A stretch of DNA of 51,868 bases from an uncultured Synergistia bacterium (GCA_937888925.1 CALARM010000878.1:1-51868), one strand, 5' to 3'. Shown: positions 24,218 through 33,239, counted from the first letter of the stretch. The notes: generated by a model not told the origin, from the sequence alone. Numbers and translations are program-made.

Positions 24218-25351
24218 CTAAAGTTCTATAATAGAGTGGCTTTCTCTTTTTATCCACTCTCCTGTTTTCCATCCCACTACTGCTCCCAGTAGTCCTGTTG
24301 TCGGTATTGCCACTATGGGAGGTAAAACAAGACTTCCAATGGCAGTACCTGCTGCCATACCTGTCAGACCTGACATAAATTCCCATCCCCTCATACCACT
24401 GACAGATTTAAGGGCTTCACCTGTAAAAGATGTTTTAATCTGTTTATCGGGAAAAAGCTCTTTATCAGGATTTATCTTTACAGGAGGTTCATTATTAATA
24501 ATACCTGTTGCTCCCAGGGCAAAACCTGCAGTATTTGGTATATTTGTGCCGGGGTTTCTCATGAGTTTCGGAATAATCCACTCATTAATTCTTCTTTCTT
24601 TCGGGAGAATAGAATTTATGAGTCCTACCTGATTGGAATAACAGCTGTTATTCAGGGTATTATAATAATCTTTATCATGAGATTGAAATGCTTTTTCCAG
24701 ACTTTTCTTTAGAAACTCCTTCTTTTCTGCTTCAGTGAAATTCAGCTTATATTTTATAAGTTTATGTCCCCTTCTCCTGGAACATTTCTGTATTGTATCT
24801 TCCCAGGTTCCCAGCTGATAAACATTTAAAAATTTATCTTTCATTCCATCTATGAGATTGTAAGACTCTCCTTCTTTAAGTCTTGCTTCTATTGATAAAA
24901 CAAGGCCTTTTGCTGTTTTCCCGTCAGAGGCAGTAACAGGCCCGTCATCTTCAAATTCAAAATATGAAAGGGCATGTCCTGCAATCCATTCAGGAGCAAA
25001 AGGCTCTATTACGAGATAGACACTTTTAACCTTCTCAGGATCTACAGATACTTCTTTAAAGATAGGCTCCCAGTCGATATCTTCCTTTCCTTCCTTAAAA
25101 CCGCATCTTACATTCTCCATATGAATCCTGCCGTCTTCCGTTGTTTTTAAATATTTTGCAGGTCTCTGGTCCTTCTGCCAGTTTTCCTTTCCTTCTATCC
25201 TGGTAGAAGAAGTAAGAAGATTTTCAGGTATAAGGTTTAGAGAGGAAGGATCAGAAGTGATAAATTTATCTGATATCTTCTCTGAAGAAGTCTTTTTTTG
25301 ATTTTGATTCGTGAAATTTGTTGTATTAAGCTTATTATTTAATATTTTCAT
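24218..25351 (-). CDS. DUF4105/Lnb-like papain-fold protein with glycine-zipper tail
   Basis: 377 residues from the ATG at 25351 (ribosome site GAGGTG); the ATG at 25363 precedes it. The leader MKILNNKLNTTNFTNQNQKK is MKIN-like. Residues about 100-250 match DUF4105: WIAGHALSYFEFED with His126, GLVLSIEARLKEGESYNL, KLIKYKLNFTEAEKKEFL, and YNTLNNSCYSNQVGLIN with Cys237. The order His then Cys is that of the permuted papain-like fold seen in the Lnb lipoprotein N-acyltransferase N-domain. Known DUF4105 proteins are exported; this one has no signal peptide. The C-terminus (about 305-360) is a Gly/Ala hydrophobic hairpin (MSGLTGMAAGTAIGSLVLPP). Second gene after the PAD-like gene (68-bp gap), driven by P7. 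Confidence 0.7.
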   Translation of the reverse strand: MKILNNKLNTTNFTNQNQKKTSSEKISDKFITSDPSSLNLIPENLLTSSTRIEGKENWQKDQRPAKYLKTTEDGRIHMENVRCGFKEGKEDIDWEPIFKEVSVDPEKVKSVYLVIEPFAPEWIAGHALSYFEFEDDGPVTASDGKTAKGLVLSIEARLKEGESYNLIDGMKDKFLNVYQLGTWEDTIQKCSRRRGHKLIKYKLNFTEAEKKEFLKKSLEKAFQSHDKDYYNTLNNSCYSNQVGLINSILPKERRINEWIIPKLMRNPGTNIPNTAGFALGATGIINNEPPVKINPDKELFPDKQIKTSFTGEALKSVSGMRGWEFMSGLTGMAAGTAIGSLVLPPIVAIPTTGLLGAVVGWKTGEWIKRESHSIIEL

Positions 25352-25418
25352 ATAACACCTCATTTACTATATTTTTAAAATTTTACTTCTAACCAGAAGA
25401 AAGAATAATTTTATTTCT

Positions 25419-27017
25419 TCAAAGTGTATATTCTCTTTCTATTACCTTTGTAATACAGTTCAGAGCTCCTCTGAAGGAACTTACGGCATTCATATCTACC
25501 GGTATGGTATTATATCCATATTTTTCATAAACACTGTTTCCTGCAGTATCAAGTTCATCTATGCCAAAATTGGGAATGAATATGTTATCTCCGTCTATGA
25601 CTGCATTGTTATAGGTTATCCAGGGTACATATTTAAGTTTTGTCGTACCCAGATAGGGCAATCTTTCCACTTTAAATCCGTCTTTTTCAAGGTCTGCCGC
25701 CAGGGAATCAAATTTCTCCTGTAATTCTCTATCACCATCCATAGTATAGAGGAGATTATCCAGTGGCTTTAAAGGTCCCCAGGTAACTGTATTTTCTATA
25801 TTTCTTTCATATCTTTCATATTTAAAAGGTTCTCTCTCTTTTATATCTTTAAGTATCTTTATCGCCATGGAAGGATCTCCCACTGTTACGACTTTTTTCC
25901 CTGTTTCTGGATCAATTTTTCCAAGAGGAGTCATGGCCATATCTATATGAAAAGCAGGCTGTCCCTCATTATTTCCTATTATAACAACCTTCTGTTTCGG
26001 AAAAGTTCTGTCTAACATCAATTTACAAAGTTCTTCGTGACTTACATCCTTTGCATCTATATGCAGGTCACCCTTTATGGTATTGTATTTCTGCGGATAG
26101 TTTTTCATATCTTTCATCATAAAAGTTATTGCGTCAGAACCTATATAGATATTATCCATTGTAGGAAGCTGGTTTCCTCCATCTATGAATCTCCCTTTCA
26201 CTCTTTCATATGTGAGTTCAGGATTTACCCCTGCCAGGGAAGAGGCCACTTTCCAGTCTCCCTGTTGTGGAAAATCCATTCTGTCCTGTTCCATGATTTT
26301 ACTGCCCTGTACCAGTGTCGAATCCTGTGCCCATATGGAAAGATTTGCTCCTGTAGAAATTACTGTTATCCTTTCAGGAGAAGATATGGTTCCATCATTA
26401 CACCATTTCATGATTTCATCTTTCACTTCTCTTCTGCCCTGTTCATCTGATGTGAGTATGGTAAATTTTGCATCATCCATACTGGATATAAACGTTTTCA
26501 TGGCATTCAGATAGGCCGGCTTTTCTTGCCCCATATTTCCGAAGGTAAAGCACATATGTTTTATTCTGCCTTCATTCTGAGGTATCATATAACCGTCCAT
26601 GGCAAGACTCGTTTTTAATTCTCCTGATTTTTCCCTCCCCTCTGTTTCAGTCTGATTTTTCCCTTCTGTTCCTTTTCTGGCAGTGATGACTCCTGCCATG
26701 ATACCTCCTGCAATACCGAGAGGTACTGCTGCCATGGCAGGCAGTGCAGAACCGGTAATATATGATGCAGCAGCACAGGCACCTGTTATAAGCGTTCCTG
26801 CTGCAGTACCTGTAATAATACTTTTCTGTAGAGATTTCTTCTCACTTATACCCTGTGTGAGAAAAGCAATGTTCCGTAAATTATTTATATCATCAATATT
26901 GCCGGTTTTTTCGTCCTTATTTAGTATTATCTTATCTTCCTGTTCTATTTTTTCCTGGACAGAAAATTTTTGCTTTATTAAAGATACAGCAGGTGACAGA
27001 TTTATGTTTATTTTCAT
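25419..27017 (-). CDS. Agmatine-deiminase/PAD-like guanidino-modifying enzyme with N-terminal glycine-zipper
   Basis: 532 residues from the ATG at 27017, nine bases after AAAGG; the ATG at 27026 is the alternative. The leader MKININLSPAVSLIKQKFSV precedes a Gly/Ala hydrophobic segment (about 65-115: AAGTLITGACAAASYITGSA; PLGIAGGIMAGVITA). Residues about 150-532 carry all catalytic elements of the pentein fold: LSIWAQDST (Asp232), FIDGGNQLP, FHIDMAMTP (His357), YNNAVIDGDNIFIPNFG, and a C-terminal GALNCIT (Cys521). Known relatives deiminate agmatine or peptidyl-arginine, or transfer amidino groups. The substrate here is unknown. A membrane-anchored or membrane-inserting pentein is unusual. First gene of the P7 operon with the DUF4105-like gene. 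A fragment of a paralogue lies at 19621-19722. Confidence 0.8.
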   Translation of the reverse strand: MKININLSPAVSLIKQKFSVQEKIEQEDKIILNKDEKTGNIDDINNLRNIAFLTQGISEKKSLQKSIITGTAAGTLITGACAAASYITGSALPAMAAVPLGIAGGIMAGVITARKGTEGKNQTETEGREKSGELKTSLAMDGYMIPQNEGRIKHMCFTFGNMGQEKPAYLNAMKTFISSMDDAKFTILTSDEQGRREVKDEIMKWCNDGTISSPERITVISTGANLSIWAQDSTLVQGSKIMEQDRMDFPQQGDWKVASSLAGVNPELTYERVKGRFIDGGNQLPTMDNIYIGSDAITFMMKDMKNYPQKYNTIKGDLHIDAKDVSHEELCKLMLDRTFPKQKVVIIGNNEGQPAFHIDMAMTPLGKIDPETGKKVVTVGDPSMAIKILKDIKEREPFKYERYERNIENTVTWGPLKPLDNLLYTMDGDRELQEKFDSLAADLEKDGFKVERLPYLGTTKLKYVPWITYNNAVIDGDNIFIPNFGIDELDTAGNSVYEKYGYNTIPVDMNAVSSFRGALNCITKVIEREYTL

Positions 27018-27072
27018 ATGTTTCATCCTTTCCTGAAGAATTACAGAAAATATATGAATAATTATTATCTAC

Positions 27073-27174
27073 ATAATAGAATAAAAAATATCTGAAAGGC
27101 TGTAAAAAATGTTAATAAAATGTTAACAGAAGACAATGTCTCTATATGGTAATTTTGGACAAAAATAAACGATA
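27073..27174 (-). promoter_or_regulatory. Bipartite A/B-box promoter P7
   Basis: Minus strand: A-box ATCGTTTATTTTTGTCC (27173-27157), 29 bp, B-box GTTAACATTTTATTAAC (27127-27111), 32 bp, -10 TATTAT (27078-27073). It drives 27017 to 24218 and faces away from P8. Confidence 0.8.
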
Positions 27175-27344
27175 TGATAATAGTATTCTGTATTAAAAGT
27201 TTTCATAAGATTTTTTTCTAAATTTTTTGACTTTTTCTAAATAGGGATATTGCAGAACAGGTAAAGAGACTTAAAATAACGTAAGATTTTCATGGAGTAA
27301 TATAAAAATTTCTACATGTATTTTCATACTAACAGACATGACCG

Positions 27345-27378
27345 GAGCGGTCACAACTAAATATGAGAATCTGATGCC
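27345..27378 (-). repeat. 34-bp repeat, reverse copy of 16685-16718
   Basis: GAGCGGTCACAACTAAATAT continuing GAGAATCTGATGCC. It forms one arm of a larger inverted structure, ATATGAGAAT (27361-27370) / ATTCTCATAT (27398-27407). It lies between divergent promoters P7 and P8. Confidence 0.65.
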
Positions 27379-27462
27379 TGTCAGGCTCTGACGTCATCAT
27401 TCTCATATAAATCGCCAGGAATAGCACTTGATGTAACTGCAGTAGATTTTTAATATTTTTAT

Positions 27463-27563
27463 TAACGTTATTTTCTGTCTGTTTGTTTATATTTTTACTG
27501 TTTTTACCGTTAACAATTTGTTAACAATTTTTTTGAATTATTCATCTTAACCCGTGTTAAAAT
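27463..27563 (+). promoter_or_regulatory. Bipartite A/B-box promoter P8
   Basis: A-box TAACGTTATTTTCTGTCT (27463-27480), 28 bp, B-box GTTAACAATTTGTTAAC (27509-27525), 32 bp, -10 TAAAAT (27558-27563). It drives 27601 and 28448. Confidence 0.8.
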
Positions 27564-27600
27564 ATAATCAATAAAATCTACTGGAAAGGGGATAATAATT

Positions 27601-28431
27601 ATGAAGATAAACAATATATCGAATCCCATCACACAGAAAACAGATAAAACCGGTTCTGATAAAAAACTTCAGGATAACAATGACAACACAAAAGATGAAT
27701 TGAAGTCATCTTCAGCCGGTGAAGCTGATATGGCATTAAAAAACGATCTGGAAGCAATGAGAATTATTGCAGGAGGTCTCTTCGGTAGAGACATAGTTCA
27801 TAATATAAAATATATCGTAGAAAATGATAACGGTGAATATGATAAGAATCCGGAGAAAGGTAAATTCGAAGGAAGGGGAGGAAAAGGAGAATTTTCTATT
27901 AATAAGGAAACGGGGGAGATAGAAAAGGCAGAATATATAGATGGTTCCTATACAGGGGGAAGTATGTATAAATATGAAAATACCGGTGGCAGGAGAATTT
28001 ATACCTATTTCGACTCAGATACATTCGATGAGAGCTATGAAAAAAATATCTATGATGCACAGACAGGCCAGGTTCTGAATGAGAAGTTCTGGGGTAATAA
28101 AAATTCTTCCGATCTTGCATCAACTCTCGGACGTATAGAAAAACCTCTGGAAGCAAGAGTAATGGCAAAAGAGATTTCTTACAGTGATGGTATTGCAGAA
28201 GGAATAAAAAGAGATGCTACTATATGGAGTAAGATTATTGGAGAGTCAGCTCTTACGGGTACCGCAACGGCTATTCTTGGAGGAGGACTCGGTTTTATCC
28301 TGGGAATGAATCCCCTTGTTACAGGAGTAATAGGTGCAACTGCCGGTGCTGCCTGGACTGTATCAGGTAAACTGGAGGGTATACCTATGCAAAAAGTTTA
28401 CCTTGAGCTCGAGAGTAGAAAAAAAGAATAA
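27601..28431 (+). CDS. MKIN-leader protein with beta-repeat module and glycine-zipper tail
   Basis: 276 residues, ribosome site AAGGGGA. It has the clearest leader, MKINNISNPITQKTDKTGSD, nearly the same as MKINNLTNPVTLQIRKNKG of 34155-34658. Residues about 80-170 form one beta-repeat module (YDKNPEKGKFEGRG, FSINKETGEIEKAEYIDGS, NIYDAQTGQVLNEKFW). Residues about 215-262 are a Gly/Ala-rich hairpin (ALTGTATAILGGGLGFILG; VTGVIGATAGAAWTV). So one protein combines leader, repeat and zipper, linking the island's otherwise distinct types. No enzyme motif is present. First gene of the P8 operon. Confidence 0.8.
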   Translation: MKINNISNPITQKTDKTGSDKKLQDNNDNTKDELKSSSAGEADMALKNDLEAMRIIAGGLFGRDIVHNIKYIVENDNGEYDKNPEKGKFEGRGGKGEFSINKETGEIEKAEYIDGSYTGGSMYKYENTGGRRIYTYFDSDTFDESYEKNIYDAQTGQVLNEKFWGNKNSSDLASTLGRIEKPLEARVMAKEISYSDGIAEGIKRDATIWSKIIGESALTGTATAILGGGLGFILGMNPLVTGVIGATAGAAWTVSGKLEGIPMQKVYLELESRKKE

Positions 28432-28447
28432 AAAGGAGGTAATATAT

Positions 28448-29689
28448 ATGTTTGCATCATTATTTGCAGCCACTACTGCAGTAAGTGCACTGAGAATAGG
28501 CCTGTCTTCCATGAAAGGACAGGAAAGTGAAAGACCTGAATATTTAGACACATTTCAACATCAGGGTGAAGGCGATATTCAGGGCAAGTCTTTTTATATG
28601 GATGCAGAAGATCTCAGAAATACTGCTATGAAACTCGGTAACAGTATTAAGAAATTGGATAATACGGAAAAGGATCTGAATCATGAACAGGGAGTAATAG
28701 AAGTGAAAGATGCCCTGTTAGAAGACCTTTCCCTCATCTCTCCTTCTATAAAAAAGGCAACAGTAACAGTCGATAAAAACTCGGAATTAAAGGGACTGGA
28801 AGTTATAACTGAAGATCCTGAACATGGCAAAGGCATATATAAATATGAAAGTAAAAAAAAGGGATTTATGAAAAGAGAAGAAAAAGTAGAAATCTCTTCT
28901 TATGAATATAATAATAATACCGGTAAAGGAGTTTATAGAAAGGGAATCTATGATAAAGATACTGAATATGCGAACTCCACTCCATCTCCTGTGAGTTATG
29001 CCGAATTCTCCAATGACTATTCCATTAAGAATAAGAAGCATTATATACCTCTTATTGAAAATTCTGAAATAGCAAAGGAATTGAAGCAAAAATTAAAAGA
29101 AATAGAAATGAGCAGTCAGAGCAGTCCATCTGTTGAATCTACTGTTATAAATAACAGAAAAGATGAAGAAAAAGAAATAGAAAGTCTTTTCTCCTCTATT
29201 AAAGAAAGTGCAGGGAAAATAGATAAAAAGGGAAAAAAATATGATGAAAAAACCGGTAATTTTATAGAAGATATTCTGAAGGATTTCACATATGAACATG
29301 ATGCTAAAAGATTAAAAATTGGTGATAACGGTTCTATTGTATGTTACAGGCGGGACTATCATGGTACACATAACTTTTCAGCCTATAAAGAAAAAATTGA
29401 TTCTTCTGACGGACACATTACATCTGTTTTCTTCCAGAGAAAATCTTATTCCGATGCTGTTGGTTCATATAGTAAAATTATAACTATTTATGTGGATAAA
29501 AGTTCAGGGGAAATTAAATCTGTAGAATATTACGATCCGAATGATTTCGATGCATCCAGTATCTGGAATGACCCTGGCATGAAACTGCACAGAAAAATGC
29601 AGGAAAAAGCAGAGATGGCATATGAAAATGCAGATCCGGAAGGATGTATGGATGAAATAAGCAACACTCACGTGTCAAACAGATATTGA
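28448..29689 (+). CDS. Beta-repeat protein of the island with short hydrophobic N-terminus
   Basis: 413 residues from the ATG at 28448 (AAGGAGG, 8-base spacing); the frame extends upstream without signal. The N-terminus MFASLFAATTAVSALRIGLSS is a short hydrophobic stretch, unlike the MKIN leader. It lacks a clear cleavage site, so anchoring or secretion is uncertain. ERPEYLDT matches the E-(K/R)-P-(D/E)-(F/Y)-L motif of two zipper proteins. Two repeat modules follow, with helix plus KKLDNTEKDLNHEQGVIEV and later KGKKYDEKTGNF and ITIYVDKSSGEIKSVEYYD. The second gene of the P8 operon (16-bp gap), followed by a strong terminator. No named family is recognised. Confidence 0.75.
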   Translation: MFASLFAATTAVSALRIGLSSMKGQESERPEYLDTFQHQGEGDIQGKSFYMDAEDLRNTAMKLGNSIKKLDNTEKDLNHEQGVIEVKDALLEDLSLISPSIKKATVTVDKNSELKGLEVITEDPEHGKGIYKYESKKKGFMKREEKVEISSYEYNNNTGKGVYRKGIYDKDTEYANSTPSPVSYAEFSNDYSIKNKKHYIPLIENSEIAKELKQKLKEIEMSSQSSPSVESTVINNRKDEEKEIESLFSSIKESAGKIDKKGKKYDEKTGNFIEDILKDFTYEHDAKRLKIGDNGSIVCYRRDYHGTHNFSAYKEKIDSSDGHITSVFFQRKSYSDAVGSYSKIITIYVDKSSGEIKSVEYYDPNDFDASSIWNDPGMKLHRKMQEKAEMAYENADPEGCMDEISNTHVSNRY

Positions 29690-29703
29690 TTTTGAAAAAT
29701 ATA

Positions 29704-29738
29704 ACTATAAAAGACCGGTTATACCGGTCTTTTATAGT
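29704..29738 (+). terminator. Perfect 16-bp stem terminator
   Basis: ACTATAAAAGACCGGT / ACCGGTCTTTTATAGT with a 3-base loop, 14 bp after the stop at 29689. The T-rich arm fits an intrinsic terminator, possibly bidirectional. Confidence 0.8.
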
Positions 29739-29836
29739 GTACTATCCACTGCTCTTCAGAAATGGGAAGTACTTTTGATAAATCAGAGTGATTTTGTCAG
29801 TTAATGATGAGTGGAATATATATTACCCGCTACTCA

Positions 29837-32119
29837 CTATAATTTTTTTGAAATCTTCTTCAATTTACCATACAGTAAGACAGAAATTTCTTTATCTCCT
29901 TCCAGGATTTCTACATGAACTTCTTTCTCTTTTACTGTAATACCGAGGAGATTTCCCTTCCAGTATACTTTAAATTTCAGAGATTTCCACTTTTCCGGCA
30001 GCCACTGTGGAGAAAATCCAGGATAGCCTTCTTTACTCACATACATACCGCCGAATCCGAAAACAGCTGTCTGCCATGTTATTCCTGCACCTGCAGCATG
30101 GAGACCCAGACCGGTATTGCCCTGATTATCCTGTAGATCTACAAGGGCAGTCCTCATGAAATATTCATAACCTTTAGTCATATCGCCCACCACAAGGCCC
30201 ATAAGACAGTAAAGTCCAGGGCTCAGAGAGGATTTATGCATAGTTCTTTTTTCATAATATTCATAATTTATTTTTTTTGTTTCCAGAGAAAAGGTGTCTC
30301 CCGGAATATGTAATAACATGATTACATCTGGCTGTTTTATGAGTGTATAATCACCGGGTTTTGTAATATCCACTCCATCAGGCCAGAGAGGCATATTGTT
30401 TTCATCATATTCTGTTACAGTATAATCTTTCAATTTGAAATAGCCTTCATGCTGCTCCAGTAACTGTTCTGAACGGGGGATATAGATCTTTTCTGCCACA
30501 TCTTTCCATTTCTGTAATTCCTTTGCAGTAAGACCTGTTTTTGCGACTATTGTTTCATAATCATATTTATGATTTTCCTTAAGCCATGCTAAAAGTTCAA
30601 AAGATTTTTCAATATTCCATTTAGCCATATAATTGGTATAGAGATTGTTATTTACATGTTCATGGAATTCATCAGGCCCTATGACCCTGTTAATGTCATA
30701 TCTATCTGCTTTTTTATTATATTCTGCCCTGGTGCTCCAGAATCTGGCTGTTTCAAGGAATATTTCCATGCCATAATTAAAAAAGAAATCCATATCATCT
30801 GTTGCCCTGAAATATTCCCATATGGCAAAAGCCACATCTGAAACTATATGATGTTCCAGATCTCCTGTCCAGATTCTTACAGGATTTCCTTTATAATCAA
30901 AACCCCACCGCGGTGTTTCTTCTTTACCTGTATCTGCAGATTCCCATGGGAACAGAGCACCTCTGTAGCCGTTTGTAAAAGCATTTTCCCTTGCCATGTC
31001 AAGTAAATTATATCGATACATCAGAAGGGATTTTGCTCCTTCTGGCTGAGTATAGGTGAAAAAAGGTAACATGAAAATCTCTGTGTCCCAGAAGATATGT
31101 CCGTTATAACCTTCTCCATGCATACCTTTTGCTCCTATACTTACTCTACTGTCTTCTGTATTTACACAGTTCATAAGGTGAAATATATTGAATCTAAGAG
31201 CTTTTTCTCCTTCTTCATCACCATCTATTTCTATGTTTTTTATATGCCACAGTTTTTCATATGACAGAATACTTTCATTTAGAATTTTTTCCATTCCTTC
31301 AGCAAGAAATTCATTGAGTCTTTCTTCAGTTTTTTTCTGAAGACCTTCTTTCTCTATTTCCCTTGAAGTGGCCAGAGATACGTATTTTACTATGTCTGCA
31401 GTCATACCTTTCTGCACTTCTATATCAATATTTTCCATGGACATTTCGCCGGAAGCTATGAATTTTCTGCATGTTCCGGCATTTTCTCCCTTTATTTTTG
31501 CTCTCAGTGAAGATGCTATGCCAAGACGATAGTCTTTTTCACATGTTCCTGTTTCCAGATATATGCCTTTTTTATTCAGATCTTCATTTTTTCTCACAGT
31601 GAAATGTTTTATCTTTTCCTTCGGATCATCTTTTTTATTCAATACTGTACCGTCAATAATATTTTCTACTGTAATTATTCCATCATAATTTTCAGGTGTA
31701 ATGGCATATTGCATACCTGCCAGATATGTTCTCCTCTTGCTTAAAAACCTGAAACCTTCTATTTTTGTAATTCTTCCTTCACTATCTTTTACCCTCACAG
31801 ACTTATAGAGAAGACCGTGTTTCATATCCAGGGCTCTGTAAAAATTGAGTATTTTACATGTCTGAAGATCTACATATGCTCTGTTTATATATATTCTCAG
31901 TCCGAAGAAAAAAGGCATATTTACAAATTCTGAAACCTGTGCTTCCGATTTATCGTAAATACCTGCCATAAAGGTGCCCCTCTGCTCTCCATAAAGTATT
32001 TCCTCAAAAGAGCCTCTCACGCCTGCATAGCCATTTGCAAGGGTAAAGTTTGTTTCCATTTTCCCTGATATTTCAAATTTCTTTTGTTCTATGAGCCATT
32101 TTTTTTCCGATAATTTCAT
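29837..32119 (-). CDS. Glycoside hydrolase family 65 disaccharide phosphorylase
   Basis: This enzyme splits an alpha-glucoside with phosphate to give beta-glucose 1-phosphate. 760 residues, the usual GH65 size. The N-terminal beta-sandwich opens with ETNFTLANGYAGVRGSFEE. The (alpha/alpha)6 barrel contains HIFWDTEIFMLPFFT, ENAFTNGYRGALFPWESADT and IGPDEFHEHVNNN with the general acid Glu484. The phosphate-site region includes LIKQPDVIMLL, and the tail is a small beta domain. It could be a maltose, trehalose, kojibiose or nigerose phosphorylase; I cannot tell which. The gene lies 32 bp behind a beta-phosphoglucomutase gene, the classical pairing. Cytoplasmic. A 110-bp fragment of a paralogue sits at 39455-39564. 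Confidence 0.92.
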   Translation of the reverse strand: MKLSEKKWLIEQKKFEISGKMETNFTLANGYAGVRGSFEEILYGEQRGTFMAGIYDKSEAQVSEFVNMPFFFGLRIYINRAYVDLQTCKILNFYRALDMKHGLLYKSVRVKDSEGRITKIEGFRFLSKRRTYLAGMQYAITPENYDGIITVENIIDGTVLNKKDDPKEKIKHFTVRKNEDLNKKGIYLETGTCEKDYRLGIASSLRAKIKGENAGTCRKFIASGEMSMENIDIEVQKGMTADIVKYVSLATSREIEKEGLQKKTEERLNEFLAEGMEKILNESILSYEKLWHIKNIEIDGDEEGEKALRFNIFHLMNCVNTEDSRVSIGAKGMHGEGYNGHIFWDTEIFMLPFFTYTQPEGAKSLLMYRYNLLDMARENAFTNGYRGALFPWESADTGKEETPRWGFDYKGNPVRIWTGDLEHHIVSDVAFAIWEYFRATDDMDFFFNYGMEIFLETARFWSTRAEYNKKADRYDINRVIGPDEFHEHVNNNLYTNYMAKWNIEKSFELLAWLKENHKYDYETIVAKTGLTAKELQKWKDVAEKIYIPRSEQLLEQHEGYFKLKDYTVTEYDENNMPLWPDGVDITKPGDYTLIKQPDVIMLLHIPGDTFSLETKKINYEYYEKRTMHKSSLSPGLYCLMGLVVGDMTKGYEYFMRTALVDLQDNQGNTGLGLHAAGAGITWQTAVFGFGGMYVSKEGYPGFSPQWLPEKWKSLKFKVYWKGNLLGITVKEKEVHVEILEGDKEISVLLYGKLKKISKKL

Positions 32120-32151
32120 AAGCTGTACCTCCTGATATTTTTAGAATAATC

Positions 32152-32814
32152 TTATAGCTTTTCTTTCAATAATTTTTCAATCTTCTGAATAGATAATTCA
32201 TCAAGGCTTTTTATTACCATATCTGCATGGGATAAATCCATTTCATTTTCCTTTCTTGCAAGACCGAAGGTGAATATGCCTGCATTCAATCCTGCCCTGA
32301 CTCCTTCTATGGCATCTTCTATGACTATACAGTTTTCCGGTTCAACCTTTAACCTGTCTGCAGCAGTTAAAAATATTTCCGGATCAGGTTTTCCTCTTTT
32401 AAAATCACAGCCTGTTATCACTTCATCAAATAAATTATAAATGTCAATCTTGTTCAGTATAAGTGCCGCATTTTTGCTAGATGATGCAACTGCTGTTTTC
32501 AGATTTTCTTTTTTCAGAATTTTAATCAGATTTATTGCATCCTGAAAGGGTAAAGGAGGATTTTTTTCTACAGATGCCAGAAAATATCTCTGTTTTTTTG
32601 ATGCCATTTCTTTTAGTTTTTCTTCTGACCCGTTTATTGCTACAGATGAAATACCTTCCAGTCTGGGTTTCCCGTCTACTTTTTCTCTGTATATATGTTC
32701 ATCAAAATAAAAACCTTCTTCTGTAAACATCCTGTACCATGCCCTGTAATGACAGGGCACTGTATCGGTAATCACACCATCCATGTCGAAAATAATACCT
32801 TTTAATTTCCTCAT
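32152..32814 (-). CDS. pgmB: Beta-phosphoglucomutase (HAD superfamily)
   Basis: It converts beta-glucose 1-phosphate to glucose 6-phosphate, the step after GH65 phosphorolysis. 220 residues. HAD motif I FDMDGVITDT supplies nucleophile Asp10 and acid/base Asp12. VDGKPRLEGI is the substrate-cap signature typical of PgmB. VASSSKN is motif II, FKRGKPDPEIF motif III and VIEDAIEGV motif IV. It is the first gene of the pair, with ribosome site GGAGG before ATG. No sugar transporter is adjacent. No A/B-box promoter is present, so this pair appears to be metabolic cargo outside the regulon. Confidence 0.92.
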   Translation of the reverse strand: MRKLKGIIFDMDGVITDTVPCHYRAWYRMFTEEGFYFDEHIYREKVDGKPRLEGISSVAINGSEEKLKEMASKKQRYFLASVEKNPPLPFQDAINLIKILKKENLKTAVASSSKNAALILNKIDIYNLFDEVITGCDFKRGKPDPEIFLTAADRLKVEPENCIVIEDAIEGVRAGLNAGIFTFGLARKENEMDLSHADMVIKSLDELSIQKIEKLLKEKL

Positions 32815-32856
32815 AGTAGACCTCCATTGTTTATAAATTTAGAGCACAGGAATTTT

Positions 32857-32924
32857 CATTTTTTATGGCGTAAAATAAAGCTTTAGATAAAATCTTATCT
32901 GGAAGCAATTATCTAAATAATTTA
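32857..32924 (+). repeat. Island repeat R, copy R4 (orphan)
   Basis: TTTTTTATGGCGTAAAATAA, AGCTTTAGATAAAATCTTA, TCTGGAAGCAATTATCTAAA and TAATTTACCG. No A-box follows. The surrounding 32.9-33.15 kb has a weak hairpin (AGACCGGAGCCTTTCCAGTCT near 33023) and nothing else I can call. Confidence 0.65.
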
Positions 32925-33160
32925 CCGTAGAATAAAAATTTATTAACTGTCTCATGTTTGCCTGAACCGGCACCTGTGATAACAGGAGTTACGCAGATTT
33001 CAAAAATAAATAGACCGGAGCCTTTCCAGTCTTTTTTATATATATTTTTTCCTGAAAATTATACCGGTCATCTGAGTATAGATAAAAAAATAATTACCCT
33101 GAACTGCCTGCAGAGTCTTTATTAATTTAAAGGTATGGGAAATTTTGAGTCTGTTAGATG

Positions 33161-33210
33161 TTTTGTGTAAACTCTCCATGAAATAAGGATTATTAGATGT
33201 TTACACAAAA
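33161..33210. repeat. Inverted-repeat element (TGTGTAAA family, copy 2)
   Basis: TTTTGTGTAAAC (33161-33172) is perfectly inverted at 33199-33210. The core CCATGAAATAAGG and following AATTTATGACA match copies at 347-419 and 37014-37060. Confidence 0.65.
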
Positions 33211-33239
33211 TTTATGACAATCTCGGAATTTTTTTCGTT

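Noticed and set aside
24009..24386. 125-codon minus-strand ORF
   Set aside because: Its first half overlaps the end of the DUF4105-like gene in another frame; only the part after 24215 is related to a real protein, and that is listed as a pseudogene.
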